From Thermotoga sp. Mc24 (GTDB taxonomy: Bacteria > Thermotogota > Thermotogae > Thermotogales > Thermotogaceae): a DNA stretch of 64,000 nucleotides. Both the position numbers and the translations under genes were made by a program. The notes below the pieces were generated by a model, which had not been told where the DNA came from, did no database searches, and worked only from the letters and a program-made list of their open reading frames with translations. The stretch lies in NCBI RefSeq assembly GCF_000784835.1, contig NZ_JSFH01000011.1, forward strand, positions 85,174 to 149,173, given 5' to 3'. Below are positions 17,758-27,762 of the stretch, in pieces; within the stretch, counting starts at the first letter, position 1, and each line of letters begins with the position of its first letter.

Positions 17758-19151
17758 GAATCACACCTCCCCGAAAGATGTTCTAAGGATTTATAGATAG
17801 AAATAGGTTTCGTCGATCTTGTGATGACAATCTTTCTTCCTTCGAAATACCTGGCATCGAACGGATTTCTCAGAATGAAGTAAACAGTCTTTTCTGCCGG
17901 CAAGCTCAGATGGGCTTTCAGAGCCTTTTCGTTCGATATGTCGGCTACAAAATCGAAGATCAAATCACCTTCAACTGGATCGGGACCGTCTTCTACGGTG
18001 TATCGAACAACATTCTCGACCTTGAAAAATCTGGAAACGATCTCTGGAATCTGGTCGTAATCGCCCCCCGTGGTGTCCGCTGGACTCAAATTCTCACTGG
18101 ATGGAACGAGAAGAGTCACTTCACTGGTACGATCTATCTTTTCAAAGCCGAGGAATTCCACGGCGTTCATTGAAACATCGGCAAGAAAACCAACACCGTT
18201 GTTTTTCTTCACAAGAGCCAGGTATTTTTCCACCGTTCTTATGGAGCGCTCCACTCTGTCCTTCTGGACCTTTCCATCTTTGAGAAGCTTCACCAGCGTT
18301 TCATAGTAAACCGGAAGGTTTCTGTAATCACCAAGAAGGATCATGTTTCCTCCCGCGTTCAGAAAGAGACCCACAATCTCTTCAACAGAGAAATTGTTCG
18401 ACACAGCACTCATCTCCATAGCATCGCTGATCACAAGACCATCGAAGCCGATCTTCTCTCTGAGAACATCCGTTATGATCTTCTCCGAAAGAGTAGCTGG
18501 GAGAATGTCTATCGCAGAGTATCTGACGTGAGCCGTCATGACCGTGACCTTTTTCTCCCTTTCCAGCACCTTTCTGAACGGCAGAAGATCCTCTCCCCAG
18601 AGTTTTTCAAAGGATGCATCGACCACAGGAAGAGTGAGGTGAGAGTCTTCTCTTGCTTTTCCGTGACCTGGAAAGTGCTTGATACAGGGGATAACCCCTC
18701 CTTCCAGATAACCTTCACAGGCCTTTGTTCCATGCTCGGCTACGATTTTGGGATCTGAGCCGTAGCTTCTCATGTCGATCACCGAAGAACTCTCTTCAGA
18801 AAGAAGATCAAGCACAGGAGCAAAAACCATGTTGAACCCTACAATCTCCATGATTCTTCCTGCAATCTTGGAATATCTGTAAGTCACATCCGATGAGTTT
18901 TTTCCAAAGACAAGGTTTCCCGGAGACGAGGGAACGTATCTCAGCACCTCAAGCTGACCACCCTCGTGATCGGAACTGATGAGAAAATTCCCTTCCTTCG
19001 ATAGAAAACTCATGAAATCCATCAGAAGATACTCTTTCGAAAGAATTCCTGGATAGATCAAAATACCAGCTGGTCTGTATTTTCTGATTATTTCCTTGAC
19101 TTCTTCGTTGAAGTCGTTGAAACCGCAGAAGAACAGCTTTCCAAGATCCAC
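17754..19151 (-). CDS. nagZ: Beta-N-acetylglucosaminidase, GH3 (NagZ-like)
   Basis: This is a glycoside hydrolase family 3 enzyme with the NagZ signature KHFPGHG, a following Asp-x-His (DSH) and the nucleophile motif VISDAMEM. It lacks a signal peptide, so it acts in the cytoplasm, cleaving terminal GlcNAc from imported chito-oligosaccharides or muropeptides. The C-terminal extension of about 130 residues after the barrel is longer than in single-domain proteobacterial NagZ. GTG at 19151 has the best ribosome-site spacing (AAGGAG, 8 bp); ATG at 19157 is an alternative. It is the first enzyme gene of the operon after the ROK regulator. Confidence 0.9.
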   Translation of the reverse strand: MDLGKLFFCGFNDFNEEVKEIIRKYRPAGILIYPGILSKEYLLMDFMSFLSKEGNFLISSDHEGGQLEVLRYVPSSPGNLVFGKNSSDVTYRYSKIAGRIMEIVGFNMVFAPVLDLLSEESSSVIDMRSYGSDPKIVAEHGTKACEGYLEGGVIPCIKHFPGHGKAREDSHLTLPVVDASFEKLWGEDLLPFRKVLEREKKVTVMTAHVRYSAIDILPATLSEKIITDVLREKIGFDGLVISDAMEMSAVSNNFSVEEIVGLFLNAGGNMILLGDYRNLPVYYETLVKLLKDGKVQKDRVERSIRTVEKYLALVKKNNGVGFLADVSMNAVEFLGFEKIDRTSEVTLLVPSSENLSPADTTGGDYDQIPEIVSRFFKVENVVRYTVEDGPDPVEGDLIFDFVADISNEKALKAHLSLPAEKTVYFILRNPFDARYFEGRKIVITRSTKPISIYKSLEHLSGRCDS

Positions 19152-19164
19152 GTTCATCACTCCT

Positions 19165-20217
19165 TCATTTCAGAATCCTGCTGGCGAATTCGTAGTCTTC
19201 CAGAATCCTTTTCCAGAAAGCTTTTGCTGCACCGAAGGCCACCGTCCAGAGCCCTCTTTCGTCGAAGAGAATCTCAACGTCAGAGATGCGTCTCTTCTCA
19301 AGGCGATCCTGAACGTTCTTTGCCAGCCTACTATGAAACTCCTGAGAAAACAGCGTTATGTCTCCACCAAAAATCACGGTTTCGGGATCTAAAAGATAGC
19401 TAACGAAAGAAGCAACTTCTGAAAGCTTTGAAAGAAGTTTCAAGAGCGAACCAGAAAACAGGTTTTTCAAATCTACTTCATCGATCGTGGCTGGTTCAGA
19501 CAGAATGGATGGCAGGATGTCAATTTCAAATTCACCCGCAGCACCGTTGGAACCCTGGTACAAATTCCCCTCTAGCCAGAGCCCTGCTCCAACACCCACC
19601 GGCTGGTTCAGATAATAAGGAACAGAGAGCAGAAAATAAACCACATTTTTCTTTTGAAAGCCGTATCCTACAACTGCTGCGTTGGCATCGTTCAGAACAA
19701 AAATCTCTGTCCCAAATTCCCTGGAGAGAATTTCTCCGAGATCGAGATCTTCAATACCGAGGGCCGAAGAAAAGATCACCTTGTTTTCTTTTATGATTCC
19801 AGGCATACCGATGGAAATTCCTACTGTGTTCAAATACTTTTCTTTAAAAGGTTCTATACAATCAACAAGAGCGTTCACGATCTCTTCTCCTCGAAAACTT
19901 CTGTGTATCTCACTTTTTTCAACCACATTTCCCTTCGCATCGATCACCACGCCGATCAATCTGTTCTGCTCAACCCCAATCCCCAGAATGAAGAACTTAT
20001 TTGGGTTTGCCGTATAAAGAGCGGTTTTCCTACCCCCCGACGAACCGGGAGACGCTTCTTCGACCTTCAAAACAAAACCCGATTCCTGCAGAGATCGAAA
20101 ATTTCTGGATACGGTGGACATGTTCACAGAAAGCTTCTCGCTGATTTCTCTCATCGATATCTTTTCGTTTTCTACGAGAAGTTTGAGAATCTTGTGTTGA
20201 GTGGGTGAAATGTTCAA
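19165..20217 (-). CDS. ROK family transcriptional regulator of the amino-sugar operon
   Basis: The 350-residue protein has an N-terminal winged helix-turn-helix (about 5-60, ISMREISEKLSVNMSTVSRNF) and a C-terminal sugar-kinase-like ROK domain (GIGVEQNRLIGVVID, SIGMPGI, GAAGEF). It resembles NagC/Mlc/XylR. The kinase motifs look degenerate, so it should bind rather than phosphorylate its sugar effector. The start is a TTG at 20217 behind GGGAGGG. It heads the nag operon and probably represses it in the absence of GlcNAc-derived sugars. Confidence 0.92.
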   Translation of the reverse strand: MNISPTQHKILKLLVENEKISMREISEKLSVNMSTVSRNFRSLQESGFVLKVEEASPGSSGGRKTALYTANPNKFFILGIGVEQNRLIGVVIDAKGNVVEKSEIHRSFRGEEIVNALVDCIEPFKEKYLNTVGISIGMPGIIKENKVIFSSALGIEDLDLGEILSREFGTEIFVLNDANAAVVGYGFQKKNVVYFLLSVPYYLNQPVGVGAGLWLEGNLYQGSNGAAGEFEIDILPSILSEPATIDEVDLKNLFSGSLLKLLSKLSEVASFVSYLLDPETVIFGGDITLFSQEFHSRLAKNVQDRLEKRRISDVEILFDERGLWTVAFGAAKAFWKRILEDYEFASRILK

Positions 20218-20238
20218 GAGAGGTCCCTCCCATCAATT

Positions 20239-20259
20239 AGTTGCATGCCGCAAACAACT
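20239..20259. promoter_or_regulatory. Possible ROK operator
   Basis: An imperfect 21-bp dyad (AGTTGCATGC and GCAAACAACT arms, 8 of 10 positions matched) sits between the likely promoter and the ribosome site of the ROK gene. Upstream on the minus strand TTGACA occurs twice. Confidence 0.4.
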
Positions 20260-20340
20260 TCATGAATTATTGTCAACCAATGTGTCACACTTTGTCAAGT
20301 TACAGTTTCATTTCGTTAACTGATGGAAGAATCTAAGGAG

Positions 20341-20374
20341 GAAAAAACGAAAAAGTGGTCCCGGAAGGGACCAC
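20341..20374 (-). terminator. Intrinsic terminator of the peroxiredoxin gene
   Basis: A perfect 8-bp stem GTGGTCCC/GGGACCAC with a four-base loop is followed on the minus strand by TTTTTCGTTTTTTC. This is a strong terminator. Confidence 0.9.
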
Positions 20375-20398
20375 CTGCTTTCTTGTTTTTATCTTCCG

Positions 20399-21046
20399 TT
20401 ATGCCTTCCTGTAACAGAACCACCAGTCGTAACACTCGAAATCTTTCGATTCCAGCCTTTTTCTTGCTTCCTCAACGCTGCTTGCCGGCGGAACGATCAC
20501 AGAATCGTTTATGAGTTCGTTGTCTGGCCAGTTGGCAGGAATGGCAACTCCTTTTTCATCGGACGTCTGAAGAGCTCTCACCGCTCTGAGAATCTCATCG
20601 ATGTTTCTCCCAACCTCCTGCGGGTAATAGATGATGGCCCTTATGATCCCGTTTGAATCGACTATGAAAACAGCTCTCACCGTGTTTGTTCCCTTGTTGG
20701 GATGAATCAATCCGAGCCTCTTGGAAACTTCTCCTAAGTCATCTGCTATAACAGGAAATTCGATTTCGACTCCCAGTTTTTCCTTGATCCACTCGATCCA
20801 CTTGATGTGTGAAAACACCTGGTCGATGCTGAGACCTATGAGTTCCGTGTTGAGTTTTCTGAACTTATCGTACCTCTTCTGAAACGCAACGAACTCGGTA
20901 GTACACACCGGAGTAAAATCAGCCGGATGACTGAAAAGAACGAACCACTTTCCGCTGAAGTCGTCCGGAAGAACCTTCTTTCCCTGAGTGGTCTTCACTT
21001 CCATCCTTGGAAACTTTTCACCTATGAGAGGAATCCTTCCTTCCAT
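20399..21046 (-). CDS. Peroxiredoxin, AhpC/Prx6 type
   Basis: The 215-residue peroxiredoxin has the peroxidatic Cys at about C48 in [12 protein letters not shown] and two more cysteines near the C-terminus (C205 and C211). That matches the Prx6-like group of archaea and hyperthermophiles that reduces H2O2 and alkyl peroxides. The ATG at 21046 follows GAGGAGG; a longer open frame has no ribosome site. It has its own terminator and is monocistronic, and is probably part of oxygen defence in this anaerobe. Confidence 0.95.
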   Translation of the reverse strand: MEGRIPLIGEKFPRMEVKTTQGKKVLPDDFSGKWFVLFSHPADFTPVCTTEFVAFQKRYDKFRKLNTELIGLSIDQVFSHIKWIEWIKEKLGVEIEFPVIADDLGEVSKRLGLIHPNKGTNTVRAVFIVDSNGIIRAIIYYPQEVGRNIDEILRAVRALQTSDEKGVAIPANWPDNELINDSVIVPPASSVEEARKRLESKDFECYDWWFCYRKA

Positions 21047-21175
21047 ACACAGCGCCTCCTCGTAAATTTTTAAAATTGTTCTAATTTGATATTCGCTCTC
21101 AATAATACACGCATTGTGTTTCGTGAATTTTTCTGTTCTGTATCGATTTTGAATCATTAAAAATTGTGCACAGAG

Positions 21176-21204
21176 AACAAAAAACAGGGAGATTCTCCCC
21201 CTGT
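21176..21204 (-). terminator. Intrinsic terminator after the O-antigen-ligase-like gene
   Basis: An ACAGGG.../...CCCTGT hairpin (21184-21204) is followed on the minus strand by six T residues. It separates the polysaccharide genes from the peroxiredoxin. Confidence 0.85.
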
Positions 21205-21206
21205 CC

Positions 21207-24200
21207 TTACAAACTTTCCTCTATCGATTTCAGAAATTCTTCTGATTTCTTCAATCGTTCCAGCACTTGCTTTTTCGTTTCAAACTTCTCATCGTTCCAG
21301 AGGTCCACACCCCAGTCTTCCAGTATCATCTTCCACTCCTCATCCGAAGCCACGCTGTAGGCTTTTTCCAAAGTGTTCAGGTAATTCTTCGCATCGTTCA
21401 GGATGAGCCTGTATTGTTCGAGGAATCTTATGTATCTTTCGAAAACAAGAACATCGCTGAGTTCGTACAAATCATTGTAGATCCTGGAGAGCACTTCGTT
21501 GATTCTGGAAGATTCAACATTTCTTTGCTTCATATAGCTTTCGAAGTTTTTCATCTTTTCCATGAGGAGTTCCATCCACGGATTCAACTTGTACGTGTAT
21601 TTCTTCTCTGCTATGAATTTGTTCATCTCCTGAACGTTGATGGACAGCCAGTTCAGATTCTTGAAGCTTTCAAAAAGATCCTTGAAGAGTTCTTCAAATT
21701 GATTCGCGTATTCTTTTCCCAGATCACTTCCGATGTATTCCTTCAGTCCCTTCAAAACACTTTCAAATGTCTTTTCTGCCCTACTTTCGTACAGCGATAT
21801 AGATTCTTTTGCTTTTTTGTAACTCTCATTGTAAATCTTCAGGACGTCTTCGGATGCGAACAAGGCCTCCTGACGATTGTTCGAAGAGGCGTATTCGAAA
21901 GGCATCGCGTGCAGAAAATCGAGAACACCATCTGGAACTCCCCAGACACCTGCTTTGTTCATGCTTTCAACTGCCCAGATTTCTCTTTTAGCAAGGTAAA
22001 ATAGAAACTCTCTGTTCTTTTGAACGGTGAGTGGTTGAGCTTCAGCAGCTTTTGTGGCGAAATATCTGTAGATATCCTGCCCCGCAACTGCTTTCCTTAG
22101 ATCATAGTGTTTCCAGTCGGGAAATCTGTTCCACGCACCCGGAAGGATCTTCACTGTGAGCTTCGCGTAATTTGTGAAACTATCGAAATATTTTGATGTT
22201 AACTCAGCGAAGGCTTTCTGTGTCAAATCGTCCTGGGCTTTCGAGAACAAAATCTTCATGATTTGGTGAAGCCCCACATACCTTGTTGCAAGTCCTCTGT
22301 ATGTGTTCCTCTCGTTGAAAGACTTCAAAGAAGAAAGGTACAGAGAAACGGAATCAAGAAGGACCTGAGCGGTGATGAGATTGTCCACCCCCAGATCGTT
22401 AATCGTTGGAAGACTCGCGTTCTCAAGAAACGTTAGATCAGTCTTTTTCACATCCGGAAAGATCACCTTCTGGTAATCATCGAAGTTTTGTTCAAAAAAC
22501 GCATTGTAATCCTCTTTTGTCTTCAGTGTCGCTTTTAATTCATTGATTCGGAACTCGCTCGCTGCAAGCGACGAGAGGTAGAAATAAGATCTTCCATACG
22601 TTTTGTTCACTTGAACGGATTTCAGGAAGTACTCTTTCGCTTTCCTGTAGAGTTCTATCTTTTGATTTGTTAGTTGATCCCTATAAGATGCTATCTGCTG
22701 AAGAGCGTTCTGCAATTTCTGCCTTTCTTTTTGAATGGTCTCGAGCCTTAATCTTTCTATCTCCAGGTTAGAAAGCTTCACCGGAAGGTTCTGACTTTCA
22801 ACAAACTTTTTAAATTCGTCGGGTTTCAGGTAATTGTAACGCCCACTCAGAGAGCTCAGCTCTTCCATGGCTGTCTTTACCTGCTGTTCGTAGCTGTCCA
22901 GTTTGGCCATGTCTTCTTCCACTTTCCTTATAGAAAGATAGGCAGAATTTCCCCATTTGAAATAAACTTCAGAGATGAAATAGTTCCATTTCAAGTAAGC
23001 GGAAACGACACCAACCAGAAGAACGATCGTTCCAAACACAGCGGCCTTCTTTCGTTCGATCTCCGCTTTCCTTCCGTCGTAGAAGTATCTACCAACCGCT
23101 GTGGAAGCGACAGTCATCACAAGAAAGCCATTTGGAAGGAGATGCGCTGGAAAGCTGAACGCGCTGTGCATCATGAACGTGATGAAAGAACTGGCAAGTG
23201 CCAGAAAGAGCAAAAGATCGTCCCGCACCGTGATTCTTCGAATTATTTTGAAGAACAGTATCCCAAGTGACAGAGCGAGAAAGACGATGGAAACAAATCC
23301 GACTATTCCTGTTTCTCCAAGGACCTGAAGGTAATCGTTGTGCGTTCTCTTGAAATTGTTCCATCCGTACATAAAAATTGGGTGGTCTTCTATAACATCT
23401 CCCATGTAGTTTATCGTGAGAATCTGATACGTTCCGATTCCGGTACCAAGAATCTTGTGTGTCCTCCACTGGTATATCGATGAGAACCAGGACAGAAGCC
23501 TTTCATGCCAGGAGCTCACCTCGGCAACGGCCTGAATCCTTCCCGCGGGAGATACCATTCCGTAACCGTTCAGAGGAGAGGGAAGATTGTAGAGAACAAC
23601 GAGGACGATCGAGGTGATCAGAACGAAAGTCGTGAGAGTTTTACTCATACTTAGAACTTCTCTGTCCGTTTCTTTCGAAACATTCTTCTTTCTGAAGATC
23701 ATGTAGAACGCAGCGAAAATACAAAGGGAGATGATGTTCGCAACGTACAGCGTTCTCGTCTGAGATACCAGTATTCCCGAAACCATGAGAAGTGCAGAAA
23801 CTGAGGCTATCACCTTGATCACGGACGCTTCTTTTCTTCTGAAATCGGCTGACGCTATAAGGTAAATAGCGAGCGGAAGGTTCAGAGAGAGAAAGTTCGA
23901 GACGAAGTTCACGTTTCCTATTGTCGCTTTTACAGTTGCCCTCGAAAAGGGACTCCCCACACTTCCAAGAAAAACATCGACACCGCCGTAGAAGTTCAAA
24001 AGCGCATCGAAAGCTATGAATCCTGCAAGAGTCGCACTGACCGTGAGAAATCTTTTTATTCTTTCTTTTGTGACGAAGAAGTTCGAGATGAAGATCGATG
24101 TGAAGAACATGAGAAGAACGTAGATCGCTATGTCAAAAGAATACCTGAAATAGACAGGATTATCGCGATAGACGTTTATCGTAGATAGAAGAGCGGAAAT

Positions 24201-24404
24201 AGCGAAGGCAAAGAAGGCAACATGGGCCGTGTTGAATCTGATTTCCAGTTTCTCTTTCCTGAGAATTTTCATCAGGATCATGAGGAACATAACGCTCAGA
24301 AACACCGTGATCAGAGCATACTTTGGAACGCTGAACTCGTACGTGAGTTTCCTGGACGAGAAAAGGGCAACGACAATGTACATGATGTAAAACAGAATCT
24401 CCAT
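21207..24404 (-). CDS. O-antigen ligase/polymerase-like membrane protein with long C-terminal region
   Basis: The 1065-residue protein has an N-terminal half with about 11 membrane segments and the Wzy_C-type region (around [15 protein letters not shown], where the conserved His lies). A last membrane helix (about 440-460) is followed by some 600 mostly helical, charged residues with coiled-coil character and no further membrane spans. The N-terminal half suggests joining or polymerising undecaprenyl-linked glycans on the outer face. The tail is presumably extracytoplasmic and not assigned. ATG at 24404 follows GGGAGGG. The upstream WecA-like gene is 16 bp away and co-transcribed. Confidence 0.75.
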   Translation of the reverse strand: MEILFYIMYIVVALFSSRKLTYEFSVPKYALITVFLSVMFLMILMKILRKEKLEIRFNTAHVAFFAFAISALLSTINVYRDNPVYFRYSFDIAIYVLLMFFTSIFISNFFVTKERIKRFLTVSATLAGFIAFDALLNFYGGVDVFLGSVGSPFSRATVKATIGNVNFVSNFLSLNLPLAIYLIASADFRRKEASVIKVIASVSALLMVSGILVSQTRTLYVANIISLCIFAAFYMIFRKKNVSKETDREVLSMSKTLTTFVLITSIVLVVLYNLPSPLNGYGMVSPAGRIQAVAEVSSWHERLLSWFSSIYQWRTHKILGTGIGTYQILTINYMGDVIEDHPIFMYGWNNFKRTHNDYLQVLGETGIVGFVSIVFLALSLGILFFKIIRRITVRDDLLLFLALASSFITFMMHSAFSFPAHLLPNGFLVMTVASTAVGRYFYDGRKAEIERKKAAVFGTIVLLVGVVSAYLKWNYFISEVYFKWGNSAYLSIRKVEEDMAKLDSYEQQVKTAMEELSSLSGRYNYLKPDEFKKFVESQNLPVKLSNLEIERLRLETIQKERQKLQNALQQIASYRDQLTNQKIELYRKAKEYFLKSVQVNKTYGRSYFYLSSLAASEFRINELKATLKTKEDYNAFFEQNFDDYQKVIFPDVKKTDLTFLENASLPTINDLGVDNLITAQVLLDSVSLYLSSLKSFNERNTYRGLATRYVGLHQIMKILFSKAQDDLTQKAFAELTSKYFDSFTNYAKLTVKILPGAWNRFPDWKHYDLRKAVAGQDIYRYFATKAAEAQPLTVQKNREFLFYLAKREIWAVESMNKAGVWGVPDGVLDFLHAMPFEYASSNNRQEALFASEDVLKIYNESYKKAKESISLYESRAEKTFESVLKGLKEYIGSDLGKEYANQFEELFKDLFESFKNLNWLSINVQEMNKFIAEKKYTYKLNPWMELLMEKMKNFESYMKQRNVESSRINEVLSRIYNDLYELSDVLVFERYIRFLEQYRLILNDAKNYLNTLEKAYSVASDEEWKMILEDWGVDLWNDEKFETKKQVLERLKKSEEFLKSIEESL

Positions 24405-24420
24405 AAGTTTTCCCTCCCGC

Positions 24421-25344
24421 TCAATCGTAATGAAGAAGCCCGAGGCTTTTGATAAGAACAAAAGAAAATACACCGGCTAAAACAAGCGTCACCACACTCA
24501 TCACAATATTTTCCAGAGCTCCAAAGCTGAATCCACAGAAAACAGCGTGCGTTACGATCATGACGAGGAGCGCTCTTTTCACTCCGAATCTTCGAGAGAG
24601 CTTGTCGTACATATGGTCTCTGTCTCCACTGAAGATCGATTTTTTGTTCCTGTACCTTCTCAGAACACTTGCCAGAAAATCCAGAAAGAAGATCCAGAGA
24701 GGAAAAACCATCGAGAGAAATGTATCGAAAGAGGCAAATCGATTCTGGGAAAGAACGATCGTGGATAGCAAAACAGCCATCAGATAGCTCCCCGCATCGC
24801 CCATGAAGATCCTCGCGGGTGGAAAATTGAAAACAAGATAGCCAAGAGAAGCGCCGAGAAAGGAGAGAGAGAGGTTTTCGAAGAACACGCCTCTCACCAG
24901 AAAGAAATAGGAAAGTGATGACAGGGCCACAAGACTTCCACAGAGCCCATCCATACCGTCCATCATGTTCACGGAATTTATGAGAACAACAACGAAGAAC
25001 AACCAAAAAGCGGAAGCCAGTAAATTCTCAAAACCGATGAATCGCCACATGAGCAGAAGCGATATGCCGAATTCTGCGATCAACCTTAAAAAAGGAGAAA
25101 TAGAGAACAGATCATCCATCAATCCCAGAGCAAGAGCGAACGATGCCGAAAGTAGAACCACCGTGTCGTTCCACAAGAATGGAAGGACCCCTACAAATAT
25201 TCCCAGTCCACCCAGGTAAGGTGTTTCTCTCCCGTGAGGCTTCAGCACACCGTTTGGCCTGTCCACAATGTTCAGCTTCTTTGCCACTCTTCCGAAGAAC
25301 CAGACACCGAACAAACTCAAAAGAAAACTCAAAAGAAAAGCCAT
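24421..25344 (-). CDS. WecA/MraY-like undecaprenyl-phosphate sugar-1-phosphate transferase
   Basis: The 307-residue polytopic membrane protein belongs to the glycosyl-1-phosphate transferase family 4. Motifs are in order: an Asp-Asp in LGLMDDLFS, NSVNMMDGMDGL, and MGDAGS. It moves a sugar-1-phosphate, probably GlcNAc or a similar HexNAc, from a UDP-sugar to undecaprenyl phosphate and so begins a surface glycan. It is followed closely by the ligase-like gene and preceded by the PHP gene with a 4-bp gap. Confidence 0.92.
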   Translation of the reverse strand: MAFLLSFLLSLFGVWFFGRVAKKLNIVDRPNGVLKPHGRETPYLGGLGIFVGVLPFLWNDTVVLLSASFALALGLMDDLFSISPFLRLIAEFGISLLLMWRFIGFENLLASAFWLFFVVVLINSVNMMDGMDGLCGSLVALSSLSYFFLVRGVFFENLSLSFLGASLGYLVFNFPPARIFMGDAGSYLMAVLLSTIVLSQNRFASFDTFLSMVFPLWIFFLDFLASVLRRYRNKKSIFSGDRDHMYDKLSRRFGVKRALLVMIVTHAVFCGFSFGALENIVMSVVTLVLAGVFSFVLIKSLGLLHYD

Positions 25345-25348
25345 TCCT

Positions 25349-26050
25349 TCACCTCGATTTCACGGTAACGAGTCTTTTCCCATCGACGACGAGGTACTCA
25401 AAATCGAACTTTTTGAGTTCCTTCATGACCTCTTCTATTCCTCGACCTATATGTTGTGATTCGTGTGCATCCGAACCGATTGTTACGATCCTCCCTCCAA
25501 GGTCGTAGTACATCTCCACTATCCAATAGTCCGGGTTGGGTTTTCCGTGCTTGAAAAGACCAGCGGTGTTGATTTCGAGGGCTTTTTCGTTTTTCACGAG
25601 GAATATCAAGATCTTTTCTATCAAATCTCTGTTCGCTTTGAAATCTGCCTTCACGTATCTTGCCGGATAGTCCAGATGCGCAAGCGTGTGGAATTTCACC
25701 CTTTCCATCACAAAGAGTGTTCGCTCCAGATAGTCCCTCGCAAGCTCATCTGGTGGAAAGTTCTCATCGTACCGATGTATCCCAAGGAGAAGGTAGTCAA
25801 AACCTTCGGGAAAAACCGCCTCTCCCACACCATCCCAGCTGATTTCCGCTCCCTTCGAAAGATCATATTTCTCCATGGTGAGAAAGTACTCCTCCACGTT
25901 GAAATTGTGAACGAATTCTCCGTTTTCGTACTCGTAGTGATCCGTGATACAGAAATGTTCGATACCGAGCTTCTGCACTTGGGAGATTATGTCGTCTATT
26001 TCCGCCTTTCCATCGTAGGAGAACGTGGAGTGAAGATGCATGTCTATCAT
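25349..26050 (-). CDS. PHP-domain phosphoesterase (histidinol-phosphatase-like)
   Basis: The 233-residue protein has PHP metal-binding motifs: MHLHSTFSYDG at the N-terminus, ITDHYEYE, HLDYPARY, and the late DAHES. These form a trinuclear site as in HisK-type histidinol phosphatases, but the exact substrate is not clear and no his genes are nearby. Its ATG overlaps the pyrG stop by 4 bp, so translation is coupled. Confidence 0.85.
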   Translation of the reverse strand: MIDMHLHSTFSYDGKAEIDDIISQVQKLGIEHFCITDHYEYENGEFVHNFNVEEYFLTMEKYDLSKGAEISWDGVGEAVFPEGFDYLLLGIHRYDENFPPDELARDYLERTLFVMERVKFHTLAHLDYPARYVKADFKANRDLIEKILIFLVKNEKALEINTAGLFKHGKPNPDYWIVEMYYDLGGRIVTIGSDAHESQHIGRGIEEVMKELKKFDFEYLVVDGKRLVTVKSR

Positions 26051-27621
26051 TGCGATCCCTCCAGGATTTTTCTCAAATATACAAATATCGGGTGCGGTGC
26101 CCCTACTTTGCTCTTGTACTCAGGATGGAACTGAACGCCAACAAAGAAAGGATGATCTTCAAGCTCAACGGCCTCTATGAAGTCGGATTTTGCAGACACG
26201 ACAAGCTTGTACCCTTCTTCTCCCGGTTTTTTGAACAGCTCCGGAAATGCCTCTTCGTTGGCCTCGTATCTGTGCCTGTGCCTTTCAGAAACTTCTTCAA
26301 CTCCACCGTAAACTTCGTAGAGTTTCGTTTTTGGGAAAATTTTCACCTTCTGAGCTCCAAGCCTCATCGTACCACCGAGCTTCAATATTCTCTTCTGCTC
26401 TTCCATGAGATCCACAACAGGATAAGGGGTGTTCGGATCGAACTCAGTGGAATTGGCTTCTTTGTAGCCGAAAACGTTGCGTGCGAACTCTATGACCATG
26501 AGCTGCATACCGAGGCATATTCCAAGTATGGGTTTCTTGTTCTCACGTGCGTACTTTATGGCTTTTATCTTGCCTTCCACACCCCTTCTTCCGAATCCAC
26601 CAGGTATGATGAGAGCGTCGTATTCGTCGAGCATTTTCTTTACTTCTTCATCGTTCATCTCTTCGAGCATTTGACTGTCCACCACGGTGGGTTTTTCTAT
26701 TCCAGTCAGAAAGATCGACTCTATGATGCTCTTGTACGCGTCGTCCGTTCCCAGATATTTTCCAACGAGTGCTATCCTGTAGGGTTTAAAAGCTTTGGGA
26801 TAGGACCAGTTGAACGTGGATTTTTTCAATTCAACGTTCAACTTGAAAGCGATCTTTTCGTGTAAACCCATGTCCCTCAATATTTCAGGAACTTCATACA
26901 CGTTTTTCGTGTCGGGCAGGTTTATCACAAAATCGCGTGGAACACCGGAGAAAAGGGCCACCTTGTTCATACTGGGGACATCGAGAGGAAACTCGCTTCT
27001 CACGATGACCATATCCGGTGTGATCCCTATTCTTCTCAAAAGCTGAACAGACTGTTGAGTGGGTTTCGTCTTGAACTCGTTGGTTGTTCGAAGGTAAGGA
27101 ACGTACGTGACGTGGGCGAAAAGAAAGTTTTCCTTTCCTTCTTCCATCTGGAGTTCTCTCACGGCTTCCAGGAAGACTTCCCCTTCGATGTCTCCGACAG
27201 TGCCTCCTATCTCGACCACGAGAAGTTCCGCCTCGAGTGTCCTTATTCTGTCCTTTATCTCCTCGGTGAGATGCGGGACAATCTGGACAGTGTTTCCAAG
27301 ATATCTTCCTTGTCTTTCCTTTTCTATGACGCGAAGGTACACCTGTCCTGCCGTCATGTTGTTCTGCCTCGTCATATCTCTTCCGAGGAATCTCTCGTAG
27401 TGACCGAGGTCCAGATCTGCCTCGTAACCATCTTCGGTGACGAAGACCTCTCCGTGCTGGTTGGGATTCATGGTACCAGCGTCCACGTTGAGATAGGGAT
27501 CGATTTTCAGTACGTTCACATCGACACCGTGTTCTTTCATCAACCTCGCCAAAGAAGCCGAGAATATTCCCTTTCCAATACCGCTGAGGACTCCTCCCGT
27601 CACAATCACGTACTTTTTCAT
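26047..27621 (-). CDS. pyrG: CTP synthase
   Basis: The 524-residue enzyme makes CTP from UTP, ATP and glutamine. The N-terminal synthetase domain (about 1-270) begins [16 protein letters not shown], and the C-terminal glutamine amidotransferase domain has the nucleophile motif GICLGMQ near residue 380 and the HPEY catalytic His region near the end. The length is usual. The start ATG follows GGAGGGAATAGG. It is first of a pyrG-PHP-wecA-ligase run with very small gaps. Confidence 0.97.
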   Translation of the reverse strand: MKKYVIVTGGVLSGIGKGIFSASLARLMKEHGVDVNVLKIDPYLNVDAGTMNPNQHGEVFVTEDGYEADLDLGHYERFLGRDMTRQNNMTAGQVYLRVIEKERQGRYLGNTVQIVPHLTEEIKDRIRTLEAELLVVEIGGTVGDIEGEVFLEAVRELQMEEGKENFLFAHVTYVPYLRTTNEFKTKPTQQSVQLLRRIGITPDMVIVRSEFPLDVPSMNKVALFSGVPRDFVINLPDTKNVYEVPEILRDMGLHEKIAFKLNVELKKSTFNWSYPKAFKPYRIALVGKYLGTDDAYKSIIESIFLTGIEKPTVVDSQMLEEMNDEEVKKMLDEYDALIIPGGFGRRGVEGKIKAIKYARENKKPILGICLGMQLMVIEFARNVFGYKEANSTEFDPNTPYPVVDLMEEQKRILKLGGTMRLGAQKVKIFPKTKLYEVYGGVEEVSERHRHRYEANEEAFPELFKKPGEEGYKLVVSAKSDFIEAVELEDHPFFVGVQFHPEYKSKVGAPHPIFVYLRKILEGSQ

Positions 27622-27700
27622 CCTATTCCCTCCTTCTTCTCAATATGTTATCACTTGGAGAGTAAATTTCTCATTTCCTTAACATGAGAGAACACCGGGA

Positions 27701-27730
27701 TTGTAAGCAAATATGGAATTATGGTATAAT
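27701..27730 (+). promoter_or_regulatory. fab operon promoter
   Basis: TTGTAA (27701-27706) and TATAAT (27725-27730) have an 18-bp spacer, and TGG before the -10 box gives an extended -10. The start of transcription would be about 25 bp before the TTG codon of fabF. Confidence 0.75.
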
Positions 27731-27762
27731 CATGCCAGATTTTTTTGTCAGGAGGTGGTATT

